Assembly: GCA_900316235.1 (NCBI GenBank)
Contig: ONCC01000001.1
Span: 62,001 to 126,000, forward strand
DNA: 64,000 nt
DNA from: an uncultured Bacteroidales bacterium
GTDB taxonomy: Bacteria > Bacteroidota > Bacteroidia > Bacteroidales > P3
Direction of reading: 5' to 3'
Shown: piece after piece, positions 7,781 through 15,342 of the stretch
Numbering within the stretch: the first letter of the stretch is position 1
Layout: the number at the start of each line of letters is the position of its first letter
Translations under genes and position numbers: made by a program
The notes under the pieces: generated by a model
Database searches by the model: none
The model's input: only the letters and a program-made list of their open reading frames with translations
Told to the model about the DNA's origin: nothing

Positions 7781-8362
7781 ATGACAGTAACCGAGGAAGA
7801 ACTGCAACGCATCGTTGCCGCCGCCGTCAAGGTGGCGCTCAAGGAAGTAAAAGGTATCGAGGGGCAGCCCGAAAAGCCCGCCACCGAGGTCGAGGTGAGC
7901 AAGATGGGCGACAAGGAGCTCGACGAGGCCATGCGCCTCATGCAGAGCAACCGCGGCAAGGGCGACGAGCCGATGGTGGGCATCTTCTGGTACTCGCCGC
8001 AGCGCGACGAGCTGTTCGGCGTGCGCTCGCATCGCATCAGCGACTACACCAAGGCCAACGCCCGCACAGAGTTCGGCAGCGTCTCCTGTTCCGAGATGCA
8101 CGAGGACGTGTGGAAGAAGGAGTTCCACCGCCAGAAGTACAAGAACGACGGCATCGGCCCCTACGTCGGCGCCTACGAGATGACGCCGCGCGGCCGCATC
8201 TTCTACAACCCCGACACCGAGGTGTTCACCATCGCCGTGGGGTCGTGGATTGAGCAATACCCGCAGGCCGTGCCGCTCATCGTCGAGGAGTTCAACCTCG
8301 CCGGCACCACCTACGAGGTGAAGACCGCCCACCATTGGGACATCGGCCAGAAATGGCAGTAG
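7781..8362 (+). CDS. Hypothetical cytosolic protein
   Basis: This 193-residue protein has no signal peptide and no family I can name. The N-terminal 35 residues are helical and charged. The middle has PMVGIFWYSPQRDELFGV and the end has RIFYNPDTEVFTIAVGSWI followed by a VEEFNLAG and HHWDIGQKW motif, suggesting a compact alpha/beta domain. It lies 12 bases after the previous gene, so probably the same transcript. Confidence 0.6.
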   Translation: MTVTEEELQRIVAAAVKVALKEVKGIEGQPEKPATEVEVSKMGDKELDEAMRLMQSNRGKGDEPMVGIFWYSPQRDELFGVRSHRISDYTKANARTEFGSVSCSEMHEDVWKKEFHRQKYKNDGIGPYVGAYEMTPRGRIFYNPDTEVFTIAVGSWIEQYPQAVPLIVEEFNLAGTTYEVKTAHHWDIGQKWQ

Positions 8363-8403
8363 CGCATATCATGATTGAATGTTTGGCTTTTAATTTCAGC
8401 AAT

Positions 8404-8919
8404 ATGAAGAAAGCAATTTTGACACTCGCTGTGCTGTGTGGCATCGGGCTGATGGCCGGATGCAGCAAGGAGGGCGATTATGCGGAACTCATTATAGGGA
8501 AATGGCTACCCGAATATGTCTACATTGAGAAATTTAACGAGAGTGGAGACTGCATCGGAACAGAGAGGTATGATATCACCGAACCAAGCTATACTTTTAA
8601 TGGTGTCATAGTCCAGGGAGTTAGATATGTTATGGAGTTCTCTTCCGACGGGAAGGTCAATTCCTACAAGTATGGGGAGGAGCCGACAAGCGACAATCAA
8701 AACCGAACCTATCAGGTAGAAGGGAAACGGCTGATAATACATAGCCATGACACAACCTACAACACGGATTTTACCTCGACGCTTGACATCAACGAGCTTA
8801 ACAAGAAAAAACTCGATATTTCAAGCGATATTCATGTAAGTGTTTATGATAGTCCAGAGCCGCCTCAAGACCCTGATGTAAGAACACAGAAGCACCATAC
8901 TGTTTTCAAGAGATTATGA
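8404..8919 (+). CDS. Lipocalin-like lipoprotein
   Basis: This 171-residue protein has a lipoprotein signal MKKAILTLAVLCGIGLMAGC. The early IIGKWLPEYVYIEKFNESG and regular beta-strand pattern recall the small lipocalin-like domains common in Bacteroidota lipoproteins; that similarity is only to the pattern. The ATG at 8404 was chosen because it begins the signal peptide. Function unknown. Confidence 0.65.
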   Translation: MKKAILTLAVLCGIGLMAGCSKEGDYAELIIGKWLPEYVYIEKFNESGDCIGTERYDITEPSYTFNGVIVQGVRYVMEFSSDGKVNSYKYGEEPTSDNQNRTYQVEGKRLIIHSHDTTYNTDFTSTLDINELNKKKLDISSDIHVSVYDSPEPPQDPDVRTQKHHTVFKRL

Positions 8920-9032
8920 ATCCCCCAATGTCTAAACAAGTATATATAATGTATATGGACCTCCCCAACCCAATCCCCGGCACCCTCGTAGGGGGCTTCG
9001 GAGAGGCTCTTAGGCAAGAGGAGGAGAAAAGG
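8920..9032. other. Intergenic stretch with a degenerate GC-rich hairpin
   Basis: Between about 8959 and 9008, CCTCCCCAACCC faces GGGGGCTTCGGAGAGG, a loose inverted repeat that could be an old copy of a dispersed repeat or a terminator remnant. Nothing else is recognisable before the tandem repeats at 9033. Confidence 0.35.
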
Positions 9033-9147
9033 TATATATTTTTAGTATAAAAACCTATACATTTTTATAGTGAAAAGATATATATTTTTTAGATAAAAAC
9101 CTATATATTTTTTGGATAGAAAGATATACATTTTTTAGAGAGTTGAT
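9033..9147. repeat. Five tandem 23-bp AT-rich units
   Basis: Units start at 9033, 9056, 9079, 9102 and 9125. Each begins TATAYATTTTT and ends in an A-rich segment; alternate units end in AAAACC (1, 3) or GAAAGA/GAAAAGA (2, 4), and the fifth decays. The spacing is exactly 23 bp for all. The array ends 27 bases before the ATG of the HU-like gene, so it overlaps where its promoter should be. Confidence 0.85.
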
Positions 9148-9174
9148 TAACAGGCACCGGAAAGGAACAGCACT

Positions 9175-9654
9175 ATGGCAAAAACGAAATGGCGCAGCCG
9201 CGAATACAAACCCTCGGCCAAACAGGGCGGCATCCACTCCTTCTACGCCGAGGCGGTGGTCACTACCGACCTCACTAACATCGACTTAGCCCACCGCGTC
9301 GAGGCCCGCACCGGCTTCAAGCGCTATGAGGTGCAGGCCGTCATCGCGGCGGTGGCCGAGGTGGTGGCCGAGGAGGTGCTGGAGAGCAACCGCGTGTCGC
9401 TGGCCGACTCGCAGGGCAACAAGATGGTGACTATCTACCACAAAGTCAGCGGCTCGGTGAGCGACGCCGACATCCTGCGCGAGACCACCGAGGCGCACGC
9501 CAAAGACCCCTCGCGGCCCATCCGCACGGTGGCCGAGGAGGGCGACCTGACGGCCGACCGCCTCAGCTGGACGCTCGGCGCCACGGTGGGCATCAAGTTC
9601 AGCCGCCTCTTCGTCCGCGACAAGCAGCCGCAGAAGGTCCGCGTGGAGGAATGA
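9175..9654 (+). CDS. HU/IHF-like DNA-binding protein (HU-related family)
   Basis: This 159-residue protein resembles the Bacteroidota HU-related histone-like family. It has an early FYAEAVVTTDLTNIDLAHRVEARTGF, a helix pair running through VQAVIAAVAEVVAEEVLE, a strand region VSLADSQGNKMVTIY and a late TVGIKFSRLF that fits the family's closing strand. HU-type proteins bind and bend DNA. Similarity is moderate. The gene sits behind a 23-bp AT-rich tandem array, which would be a natural target for such a protein, though autoregulation is only an inference. Confidence 0.6.
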   Translation: MAKTKWRSREYKPSAKQGGIHSFYAEAVVTTDLTNIDLAHRVEARTGFKRYEVQAVIAAVAEVVAEEVLESNRVSLADSQGNKMVTIYHKVSGSVSDADILRETTEAHAKDPSRPIRTVAEEGDLTADRLSWTLGATVGIKFSRLFVRDKQPQKVRVEE

Positions 9655-9684
9655 AAACGATTGAAGAACAATAAACTGTAGACT

Positions 9685-10827
9685 ATGAGCAGACAAATCA
9701 AGATAGGGAACCTGACGCTGGGCGGCGGGGCGCCGATAAGGGTGCAGAGCATGACGAATACCGACACGATGGACACCCGCGCCACCGTGGAGCAGGCCCT
9801 CCGCATGGTCGAGGCCGGCTGCGAACTGGTGCGCATCACGGCGCCGGACGTGAAGGCCGCCGAGAACCTCGGCCGCATCAAGGAGGAACTCCTCAGCCGC
9901 GGCTGCGAGGTGCCGCTGGTGGCCGACATCCACTTCAACCCCAAGGCCGCCGAGGTGGCCGCCACGCTGGTGGAGAAGGTGCGCGTCAACCCCGGTAACT
10001 ACACCGACCGCAATACCGGCAAGCTGGAGTTCACCGAGCAGGAGTATCAGGACGAGCTGAAGAGGATAGGGGAGAGGATGTCCTCGCTGATAGAGATCTG
10101 TAAGGCGCACCACACGGCGATGCGCATCGGCACCAACCACGGCTCGCTCTCCGAGCGCATCATGAGCCGCTACGGCAACACGCCGGAGGGAATGGCACAG
10201 TCGGCCATCGAGTTCGCCGAGGTCTGCCGCCAGCAGGACTTCCACGACCTCGTCTTCTCGATGAAAGCCTCGAACGTCCGCGTGATGGTGGAGAGTACCC
10301 GCCTCTTCGTGCAGAAGATGAAGTCCCTCGGCATGGATTACCCCATCCACCTCGGCGTCACCGAGGCGGGCGACGGCATGCAGGGACGCCTGAAGAGCGC
10401 CGCAGGCATCGGAGCCCTGCTGCTCGACGGCATTGGAGACACCATCAGAGTATCCCTCACCGAAGACCCCGAGAAGGAGATGCCCATCGCCTACGACATC
10501 CTGCAAGCTGTCGGCGCCCGCATCACGCAGCCCGAGTACATCGCCTGCCCCTCCTGCGGCCGCACGCAGTACGACATACAGCGCGCCTTGAAGGAGATAA
10601 AGGAGAAGACCCGCCACCTGGTGGGCGTGAAGATAGGCGTGATGGGATGCATCGTCAACGGCCCCGGCGAGATGGCCGACGCCGACTACGGCTACGTCGG
10701 CTCCGGTGCCGGGAAGATAACCCTCTATAAAGGCAAGGAGGTTGTCAAGCGCGACATCGACCAGAAGGACGCCGTGGACGAACTCGTCCGTTTCATTGAA
10801 TCCGACCGTCAAGTCAATAACCAATAA
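9685..10827 (+). CDS. ispG: 4-hydroxy-3-methylbut-2-enyl diphosphate synthase, compact form
   Basis: IspG is the Fe4S4 enzyme of the MEP isoprenoid pathway. The TIM-barrel domain starts IKIGNLTLGGGAPIRVQSMTNTDT. The Fe-S domain has CPSCGRT and GCIVNGPGEMADADYGYVG with its cysteines. At 380 residues it has the size of the E. coli enzyme. However, the stretch EEYQ...MRIGTNHGSLSERIMSRYG and GVTEAGDGMQGRLKSAAGIG is typical of the long (about 600-residue) Bacteroidota/plant form with an extra central domain. Here TEDPEKEMPIAYDILQA runs straight into the Fe-S domain, so the central A* domain is missing. The last residues VNNQ are coded by an AATAACC tandem repeat. Confidence 0.93.
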   Translation: MSRQIKIGNLTLGGGAPIRVQSMTNTDTMDTRATVEQALRMVEAGCELVRITAPDVKAAENLGRIKEELLSRGCEVPLVADIHFNPKAAEVAATLVEKVRVNPGNYTDRNTGKLEFTEQEYQDELKRIGERMSSLIEICKAHHTAMRIGTNHGSLSERIMSRYGNTPEGMAQSAIEFAEVCRQQDFHDLVFSMKASNVRVMVESTRLFVQKMKSLGMDYPIHLGVTEAGDGMQGRLKSAAGIGALLLDGIGDTIRVSLTEDPEKEMPIAYDILQAVGARITQPEYIACPSCGRTQYDIQRALKEIKEKTRHLVGVKIGVMGCIVNGPGEMADADYGYVGSGAGKITLYKGKEVVKRDIDQKDAVDELVRFIESDRQVNNQ

Positions 10828-10846
10828 CCCATAACCAATAACCCAT
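10815..10846. repeat. Short AATAACC-type tandem repeat
   Basis: Units of CAATAACC/CATAACC fill the end of ispG and the space up to the next start codon. This looks like a simple slippage-type repeat. Confidence 0.6.
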
Positions 10847-10847
10847 C

Positions 10848-11672
10848 ATGAAGTGGAGTTTCATCTTGTTCCTGCCGGCTGTGGTGTCGATTGTATGGGC
10901 CCTCGTGATAGTGCTCACGAAGAAGCGCTTGACGTCGGCGCAGGCCCTCTTCAGCCTCTCCCTCCTCGTCTCCGCCTTCGCTATCACTGTCGCAGGCGTC
11001 TACTTCCGCGGACAGGTGGAGAAGCTGTTCATCTATGACTTCCTCCTCGAGGCCTCCACGGTGTTCTGCCTGCCGCTCTATTACATCAGCATCTGTTCCC
11101 TCACCGAGCCCCGCGGCGCCACCCTCGCTCAGCGGCATGTCTTCCTCATCCCCATACTCTTCACCCTCGGACTCGTCATCGGTGCCTTCGGCATGCACCC
11201 CAGCCGCTACCAGGCCATGTGTCTGGATGTTGCTGAGAACGGCCGCATCCCTTGGCATCCCGACGACCTCGCTTACAACTTCATGATTCTCTGGAACCAG
11301 ATTGTCTTCCCGCTCCTGATGCTCATCATGGGAACTGTCCTCCTCCTTTTGAGCGAGCGGAAAGTCCGTCGCTACAAGCAGCGTTTCGACAGCTACTATG
11401 CGCAGGGCCTCAACATGCCGCGCCTCAACATCCGTGAAATTGTCATCATCACATGGCTTTTCATCCCCTTCATCATGCTTACCATTTACCTCATCGCCTA
11501 CCGTCCCTATTATTATAAGTATTGGCTCATCCTCTGTGCCCTCATGCTGACGGTGATACAATACCTGACGGGACGCTTTGCCTACCGTTACAACTACGAC
11601 GCCCGCTTCCTCGCCGACTACATCCGCAAAATTAGTACAGACGGGGAAGACCCTGTCTCTACAAAAAAATAA
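10848..11672 (+). CDS. Multi-pass membrane protein, HTH-less paralogue of the next gene
   Basis: This 274-residue protein has six to seven hydrophobic segments: the start (KWSFILFLPAVVSIVWALVIVL), then AQALFSLSLLVSAFAIT, IYDFLLEASTVFCLPLYYISIC, VFLIPILFTLGLVIGAF, VFPLLMLIMGTVLLLL, IVIITWLFIPFIMLTIYL and YKYWLILCALMLTVIQY. The layout parallels the N-terminal half of the next gene, but the protein stops just after the last membrane segment. Its tail, STDGEDPVST, is coded by a 28-bp palindrome. It may be a truncated membrane regulator or a naturally HTH-free partner. Ligand unknown. Confidence 0.7.
   Translation: MKWSFILFLPAVVSIVWALVIVLTKKRLTSAQALFSLSLLVSAFAITVAGVYFRGQVEKLFIYDFLLEASTVFCLPLYYISICSLTEPRGATLAQRHVFLIPILFTLGLVIGAFGMHPSRYQAMCLDVAENGRIPWHPDDLAYNFMILWNQIVFPLLMLIMGTVLLLLSERKVRRYKQRFDSYYAQGLNMPRLNIREIVIITWLFIPFIMLTIYLIAYRPYYYKYWLILCALMLTVIQYLTGRFAYRYNYDARFLADYIRKISTDGEDPVSTKK
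11635..11662. repeat. 28-bp palindrome coding the tail of the membrane protein
   Basis: Arms GTACAGACGGGG and CCCTGTCTCTAC pair with two mismatches around a 4-nt loop. The GTAGAGAC...GTCTCTAC type of palindrome is, to my recollection, a dispersed repeat in Bacteroidota. Here it is in frame and provides 9-10 residues directly before the stop. Confidence 0.6.
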
Positions 11673-11677
11673 CCGAA

Positions 11678-12814
11678 ATGACCCCGATATCCATAGGACT
11701 CACCCTTTTGGGCCTCGTTACACTTTTCTGGCCCCTAGCCACACTGCTCTGCAAACGCAACGTCCTCAATGCCCAGTGGCTCATGATGCTGGCTATGACC
11801 ATGCTGGCCTTCGCTTTCTTCCTCCTCGGTTGCCTTTTCAACACCTTCCTCCAGCATGAATACCTCATTCTCATCCTCTTCCTCGACCTCATCATTGTCA
11901 CTCCCCCCGTTATCCACATTGCCCTTGCAGTCCTAACCCAGCCGCGCGCCATCTCCCTTTCCGTCCGTCTGCTCTTCCTTCCGTCCATCCTCACCATCGC
12001 CCTCATGATTCTCTCCGTAGTCATCGGAGGACCTGATATGTACCTCCTTTGGGCTGCCCGTGGTCTCGAAGGACTCTCAGGTGCTTTCTTCCCCAACTCA
12101 TGGCGATACAACCTCATTGTTTTTGCCAACTTCTATCTCTTATGGACCGTCTTCCTCGTCGAATCGCTCTTCATCCTTGTCACCAGCATCCGCCAGTTTC
12201 TGCGTTTCAAACGCATTAATGCCGAATACTACACCCCCGATCGCTTCCATAACCTTAATCTCAAAGGAATCTATATCGCCGCCAACCTCGGCATTATTAT
12301 CCTCTTCCTTAGCCAGATAACAAGGCCATTCGATGAAAATCACATCTTACTGTTCTACCTCACCTATTTTCTCCCCCTTGCAGCCATAGCCATCTATATT
12401 GGGCATGCTATCTATATGATAAACAACAGTGCCGAACGCATTCCCCAATACTCTCGCAGCCGTCGCGATCCCGCTACTCTCGCCCGTCTTCTCGAGGAAT
12501 ATGTAGAGAAGGAGCAAGCTTTCCGCAATCCCGACCTCTCGGTCTTCTTCCTTGCCGAGCATTTCCATACTTCTGAAGATGACATTATTGACGCCATCCA
12601 CTACGCCCAGGGTATTCCTTTCGGCGAATACATCGACTCTCTCCGTGTCCAGTATTGCCTTTCTGTCATCCTTCCCGAGTACCCGAATCCCCTTAATCCG
12701 GACACTCTTACCCTCATCGCTCACCAGTCCGGATACCTCACCTACGAAGCCCTCGAAACCGCTTGGCAACGCGTTACGCATACCCCATTCCGGCAATATC
12801 TCCTTTCCGACTGA
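11678..12814 (+). CDS. Membrane-anchored AraC-family transcriptional regulator
   Basis: This 378-residue protein has about seven membrane segments in residues 1-255. A cytosolic C-terminal part follows (about 270-378) with the two-helix-turn-helix layout of AraC regulators: LSVFFLAEHFHTSEDDIIDAI, then FGEYIDSLRVQYCLSVI, then LIAHQSGYLTYEALETAWQRVTHTPFRQYL. The second HTH and the closing FRQYL are the clearest signs. It would sense a signal in the membrane and bind DNA from there. The gene is 5 bases after its HTH-free paralogue, so the pair may act together. Confidence 0.75.
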   Translation: MTPISIGLTLLGLVTLFWPLATLLCKRNVLNAQWLMMLAMTMLAFAFFLLGCLFNTFLQHEYLILILFLDLIIVTPPVIHIALAVLTQPRAISLSVRLLFLPSILTIALMILSVVIGGPDMYLLWAARGLEGLSGAFFPNSWRYNLIVFANFYLLWTVFLVESLFILVTSIRQFLRFKRINAEYYTPDRFHNLNLKGIYIAANLGIIILFLSQITRPFDENHILLFYLTYFLPLAAIAIYIGHAIYMINNSAERIPQYSRSRRDPATLARLLEEYVEKEQAFRNPDLSVFFLAEHFHTSEDDIIDAIHYAQGIPFGEYIDSLRVQYCLSVILPEYPNPLNPDTLTLIAHQSGYLTYEALETAWQRVTHTPFRQYLLSD

Positions 12815-12846
12815 TAAACAAACTAAGGGAAGGTGATTTTTTCAAT

Positions 12847-12897
12847 TAACATAAAAAATTTAACATTCGATACAATAAAATACAATTTTTTATGTTA
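12847..12897. promoter_or_regulatory. 14-bp perfect inverted repeat upstream of the response regulator
   Basis: TAACATAAAAAATT at 12847-12860 is repeated in reverse complement at 12884-12897, 23 bases apart. It ends 45 bases before the response regulator ATG. No TAnnTTTG box is evident nearby. It may be an operator; an all-AT stem makes a terminator unlikely. Confidence 0.55.
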
Positions 12898-12941
12898 TCA
12901 ATGTACTAAAGAGTAAAAACGGATTTAAAAAATATTGTATT

Positions 12942-13637
12942 ATGAATCTGGGAATAAAGCTTTTGGTGGCTGAAGACGACCCCAACCTGGGTACGATTCT
13001 CAAAGCCTATCTCACTCAGAAGGGTTATACTGTGGTATGGGCCAAGGATGGCGAGGAGGCTCTGGCTTCGTTCGAGGCTGAAGATGTTGACGCCTGCATC
13101 CTTGATGTGATGATGCCCTTAAAGGATGGTTTTGCTGTCGCTAAGGAAATCAGAAAGGTGGACAAGAAGATTCCTATTATCTTCCTGACTGCCAAAAACT
13201 TGGAAGAGGACAAGCTGAAAGGCTTCGAAGTGGGTGCCGACGACTATATCACCAAGCCCTTCTCCATGGAAGAACTGTTGGCGCGCCTCAACGCCACCAT
13301 GCGCCGCTCGTTCAACGAGGACCGTCCCGACAAGAATGTCTTCAAAATCGGCAACTTCACCTTCGACTATGTGCATCAGACACTAACCATTGGCGACGAG
13401 GTGCAACGCCTCACCGCCAAGGAGTGCGATCTCCTGCGCATTTTCGCCGTGAACTTCAACCAGTTGGTGGACCGCAACACTACGCTCCAGAAAATCTGGA
13501 AGGACGACAGTTATTTTGCCGCCCGCAGTATGGACGTGTATATCACCAAGTTGAGAAAATACCTGAAGGCTGATCCTAGTGTTGAGATTGTGAACGTACA
13601 CGGCGTGGGATTCAAACTGTCGCATAAAGAGCAGTGA
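12942..13637 (+). CDS. rprY: OmpR/PhoB-type response regulator, RprY-like
   Basis: This 231-residue two-component regulator has a receiver domain with acidic pocket EDD (11-13), phospho-acceptor Asp55 in CILDVMMP, Thr83 and Lys105. It is followed by a winged-helix DNA-binding domain with RSMDVYITKLRKYLKADPSVEIVNVHGVGFKL. The order and many phrases (IPIIFLTAK, GADDYITKPFSMEELLARL, ARSMDVYITKLRK) match Bacteroides RprY. The RprX-type sensor kinase usually paired with it is not next to it; the following genes are unrelated, so it is an orphan here. Confidence 0.85.
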   Translation: MNLGIKLLVAEDDPNLGTILKAYLTQKGYTVVWAKDGEEALASFEAEDVDACILDVMMPLKDGFAVAKEIRKVDKKIPIIFLTAKNLEEDKLKGFEVGADDYITKPFSMEELLARLNATMRRSFNEDRPDKNVFKIGNFTFDYVHQTLTIGDEVQRLTAKECDLLRIFAVNFNQLVDRNTTLQKIWKDDSYFAARSMDVYITKLRKYLKADPSVEIVNVHGVGFKLSHKEQ

Positions 13638-14395
13638 AACTCACCTTCCTAGGCACCGGGACATCGCAGGGTGTGCCAGTGATAGCATGCCGCTGCCACG
13701 TGTGCAGGTCGGTCGACGAACGCGACCGGCGTCTGCGCACTTCCGCTTTGCTTACCACCGACGACGGCAAGCATATCCTCTTCGACATCGGCCCCGATTT
13801 CCGTCAGCAGATGTTGAGACAGAAAGTGGAAAGTCTCGATGCCATCATGGTTACTCATGCCCACCGTGATCATGTTGCAGGTTTGGATGATGTGAGATCG
13901 TTCAACTATGTGCAACACAAAAATATGGATGTCTATCTGAATGCCATTGCCAAACATGCCCTCATGCGTGACTATGGCTACATCTTTGAGCACCACGAAT
14001 ATCCTGGTCTGCCAGAGGCCGACCTGCATGAGGTCGATGCCCCCTTCGTGGCTGCCGGGGTGACGGTGATTCCCGTGAAAGCCATGCATAAGGACCTCCC
14101 CATCCTGGCCTTCAGGGTGGGTGAGATGGCCTATATTACCGATGCCAACCACATCGCTCCCGAGGAGTTGGAAAAACTCAAAGGGGTGAAAGTGATGGTG
14201 ATAAACGCCTTGCGCCGCCAGAAGCATTTTTCGCACTTCTCACTCCCCGAAGCCCTGGAGGTAATTGACAAAGTGCAGCCCGAACAGGCATATTTGACTC
14301 ACATCAGCCATGAGATGGGCCTTCATGCGGAAGTGGAAAAGACTCTTCCCCAAGGCGTATTCCTGGCATATGATAATCTGGAGGTGGAGATATGA
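13634..14395 (+). CDS. Metallo-beta-lactamase fold hydrolase (PhnP-like)
   Basis: This 253-residue protein has the metal site THAHRDH at 74-80 plus later His and Asp residues (AMHKD, YITDANHI). It also carries the CRCHVC cysteine motif (20-24) of the PhnP-like branch, which act as phosphodiesterases. I take the GTG at 13634, which overlaps the preceding TGA as GTGA; the protein then starts MKLTFLGTGTSQGVPV as in the family. The physiological substrate is unknown. Confidence 0.85.
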   Translation: MKLTFLGTGTSQGVPVIACRCHVCRSVDERDRRLRTSALLTTDDGKHILFDIGPDFRQQMLRQKVESLDAIMVTHAHRDHVAGLDDVRSFNYVQHKNMDVYLNAIAKHALMRDYGYIFEHHEYPGLPEADLHEVDAPFVAAGVTVIPVKAMHKDLPILAFRVGEMAYITDANHIAPEELEKLKGVKVMVINALRRQKHFSHFSLPEALEVIDKVQPEQAYLTHISHEMGLHAEVEKTLPQGVFLAYDNLEVEI

Positions 14396-15342
14396 TTTCG
14401 GTCTGTATACCTCTGTATAACTATTTTGCCTATCCTTTGGTTCATCGTTTGTCCTCTGAGATAGAGCAACTTGGTGCGCAGGACAGATTCGAGATTGTCT
14501 GCATCGACGACCACTCGTCGGACGAATGTCGAAACCAGAACAAAGGTATCGAAAACCTTGCGGTCTGCCATTTCCTCGATGCAAATATCGGACGTGCGCA
14601 AATCCGTAACCTCTTCTTGCAGAAGACGAAAGGGAAGTGGCTACTCTTCCTCGACAACGATTCTGTTGTTCCCGACCGTTTCCTGCAAAATTACGAGGAG
14701 GCGATCAGCGACAAAGCCGATGTCATTGTTGGCGGTCGAATCTATGACCCCGGCAGCGACGACCGGCAGCACCATCTGCGCTACCTTTACGGTACCCGGG
14801 TGGAATCCCGCACCGTCGGTGAACGCAGAAAAAAACCTTACCGCTCCTTCATGACCAACAACTTCATGGTTCGCCGCTCGGTGATGGAGAATATTCAATT
14901 CGACCCCCGTCTGGCCAACTATGGTCACGAGGACACCCTCTTTGGCTACCGCCTCGAGGAACATCGAATCCCCATCCTCCACATCGATAACCCTGTAGTC
15001 AATGGTTATGTGGAGTCAAACAAAGAATTCTTGCAGAAGACTAATGAAGGCATCGAAAGCCTGGTCTTTATCTATAACTTTATGCAGGATGATCCACACT
15101 TTTGCCAGTCGGTACGGCTGATAGACACCTATGTCAAGTTTCGCCGTTTGGGTCTTCTCAAGGTCGTCTACAATTTTTTTGAGAGAAACAGGGAGTCGAT
15201 GGAGCTTCACTTTGAAACCGGCAAAGGGTTCTCCCTTCGCCAGTTCAGCCTATACAAGTTGGGACTCTTCATCGAAAAAAATAATGGAATTGGGTACGCA
15301 GGCGTCTCGCCTGCTTTAATAAAAGAAACAATACAATTATGA
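14392..15342 (+). CDS. Glycosyltransferase family 2 with repeat-coded C-terminus
   Basis: This 316-residue GT-A enzyme starts MISVCIPLYNYFAYPLVH and has the nucleotide-binding IVCIDDHSSDE, the N(I)GRAQIRN helix and the metal-binding LLFLDNDSVVP. It probably transfers a sugar in envelope glycan synthesis. The last 16 residues, from GYAGVSPA on, are coded by an R1 repeat (core 15298-15314) and the bases after it, in a different frame from the TrmH and mpl copies. Its stop overlaps the start of the next gene by 4 nt. Confidence 0.85.
   Translation: MISVCIPLYNYFAYPLVHRLSSEIEQLGAQDRFEIVCIDDHSSDECRNQNKGIENLAVCHFLDANIGRAQIRNLFLQKTKGKWLLFLDNDSVVPDRFLQNYEEAISDKADVIVGGRIYDPGSDDRQHHLRYLYGTRVESRTVGERRKKPYRSFMTNNFMVRRSVMENIQFDPRLANYGHEDTLFGYRLEEHRIPILHIDNPVVNGYVESNKEFLQKTNEGIESLVFIYNFMQDDPHFCQSVRLIDTYVKFRRLGLLKVVYNFFERNRESMELHFETGKGFSLRQFSLYKLGLFIEKNNGIGYAGVSPALIKETIQL
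15294..15314 (+). repeat. R1 hairpin at the end of the glycosyltransferase gene
   Basis: Core GCAGGCG-TCT-CGCCTGC lies at 15298-15314, preceded by GGTAC as in the other copies. The bases after it (TTTAATAAAAG) resemble those after the intergenic copy at 20231. Confidence 0.9.

Noticed and set aside
9033..9147. Tandem array as a CRISPR
   Set aside because: Units follow each other without spacers, are AT-only and 23 bp long, and no cas gene is near.
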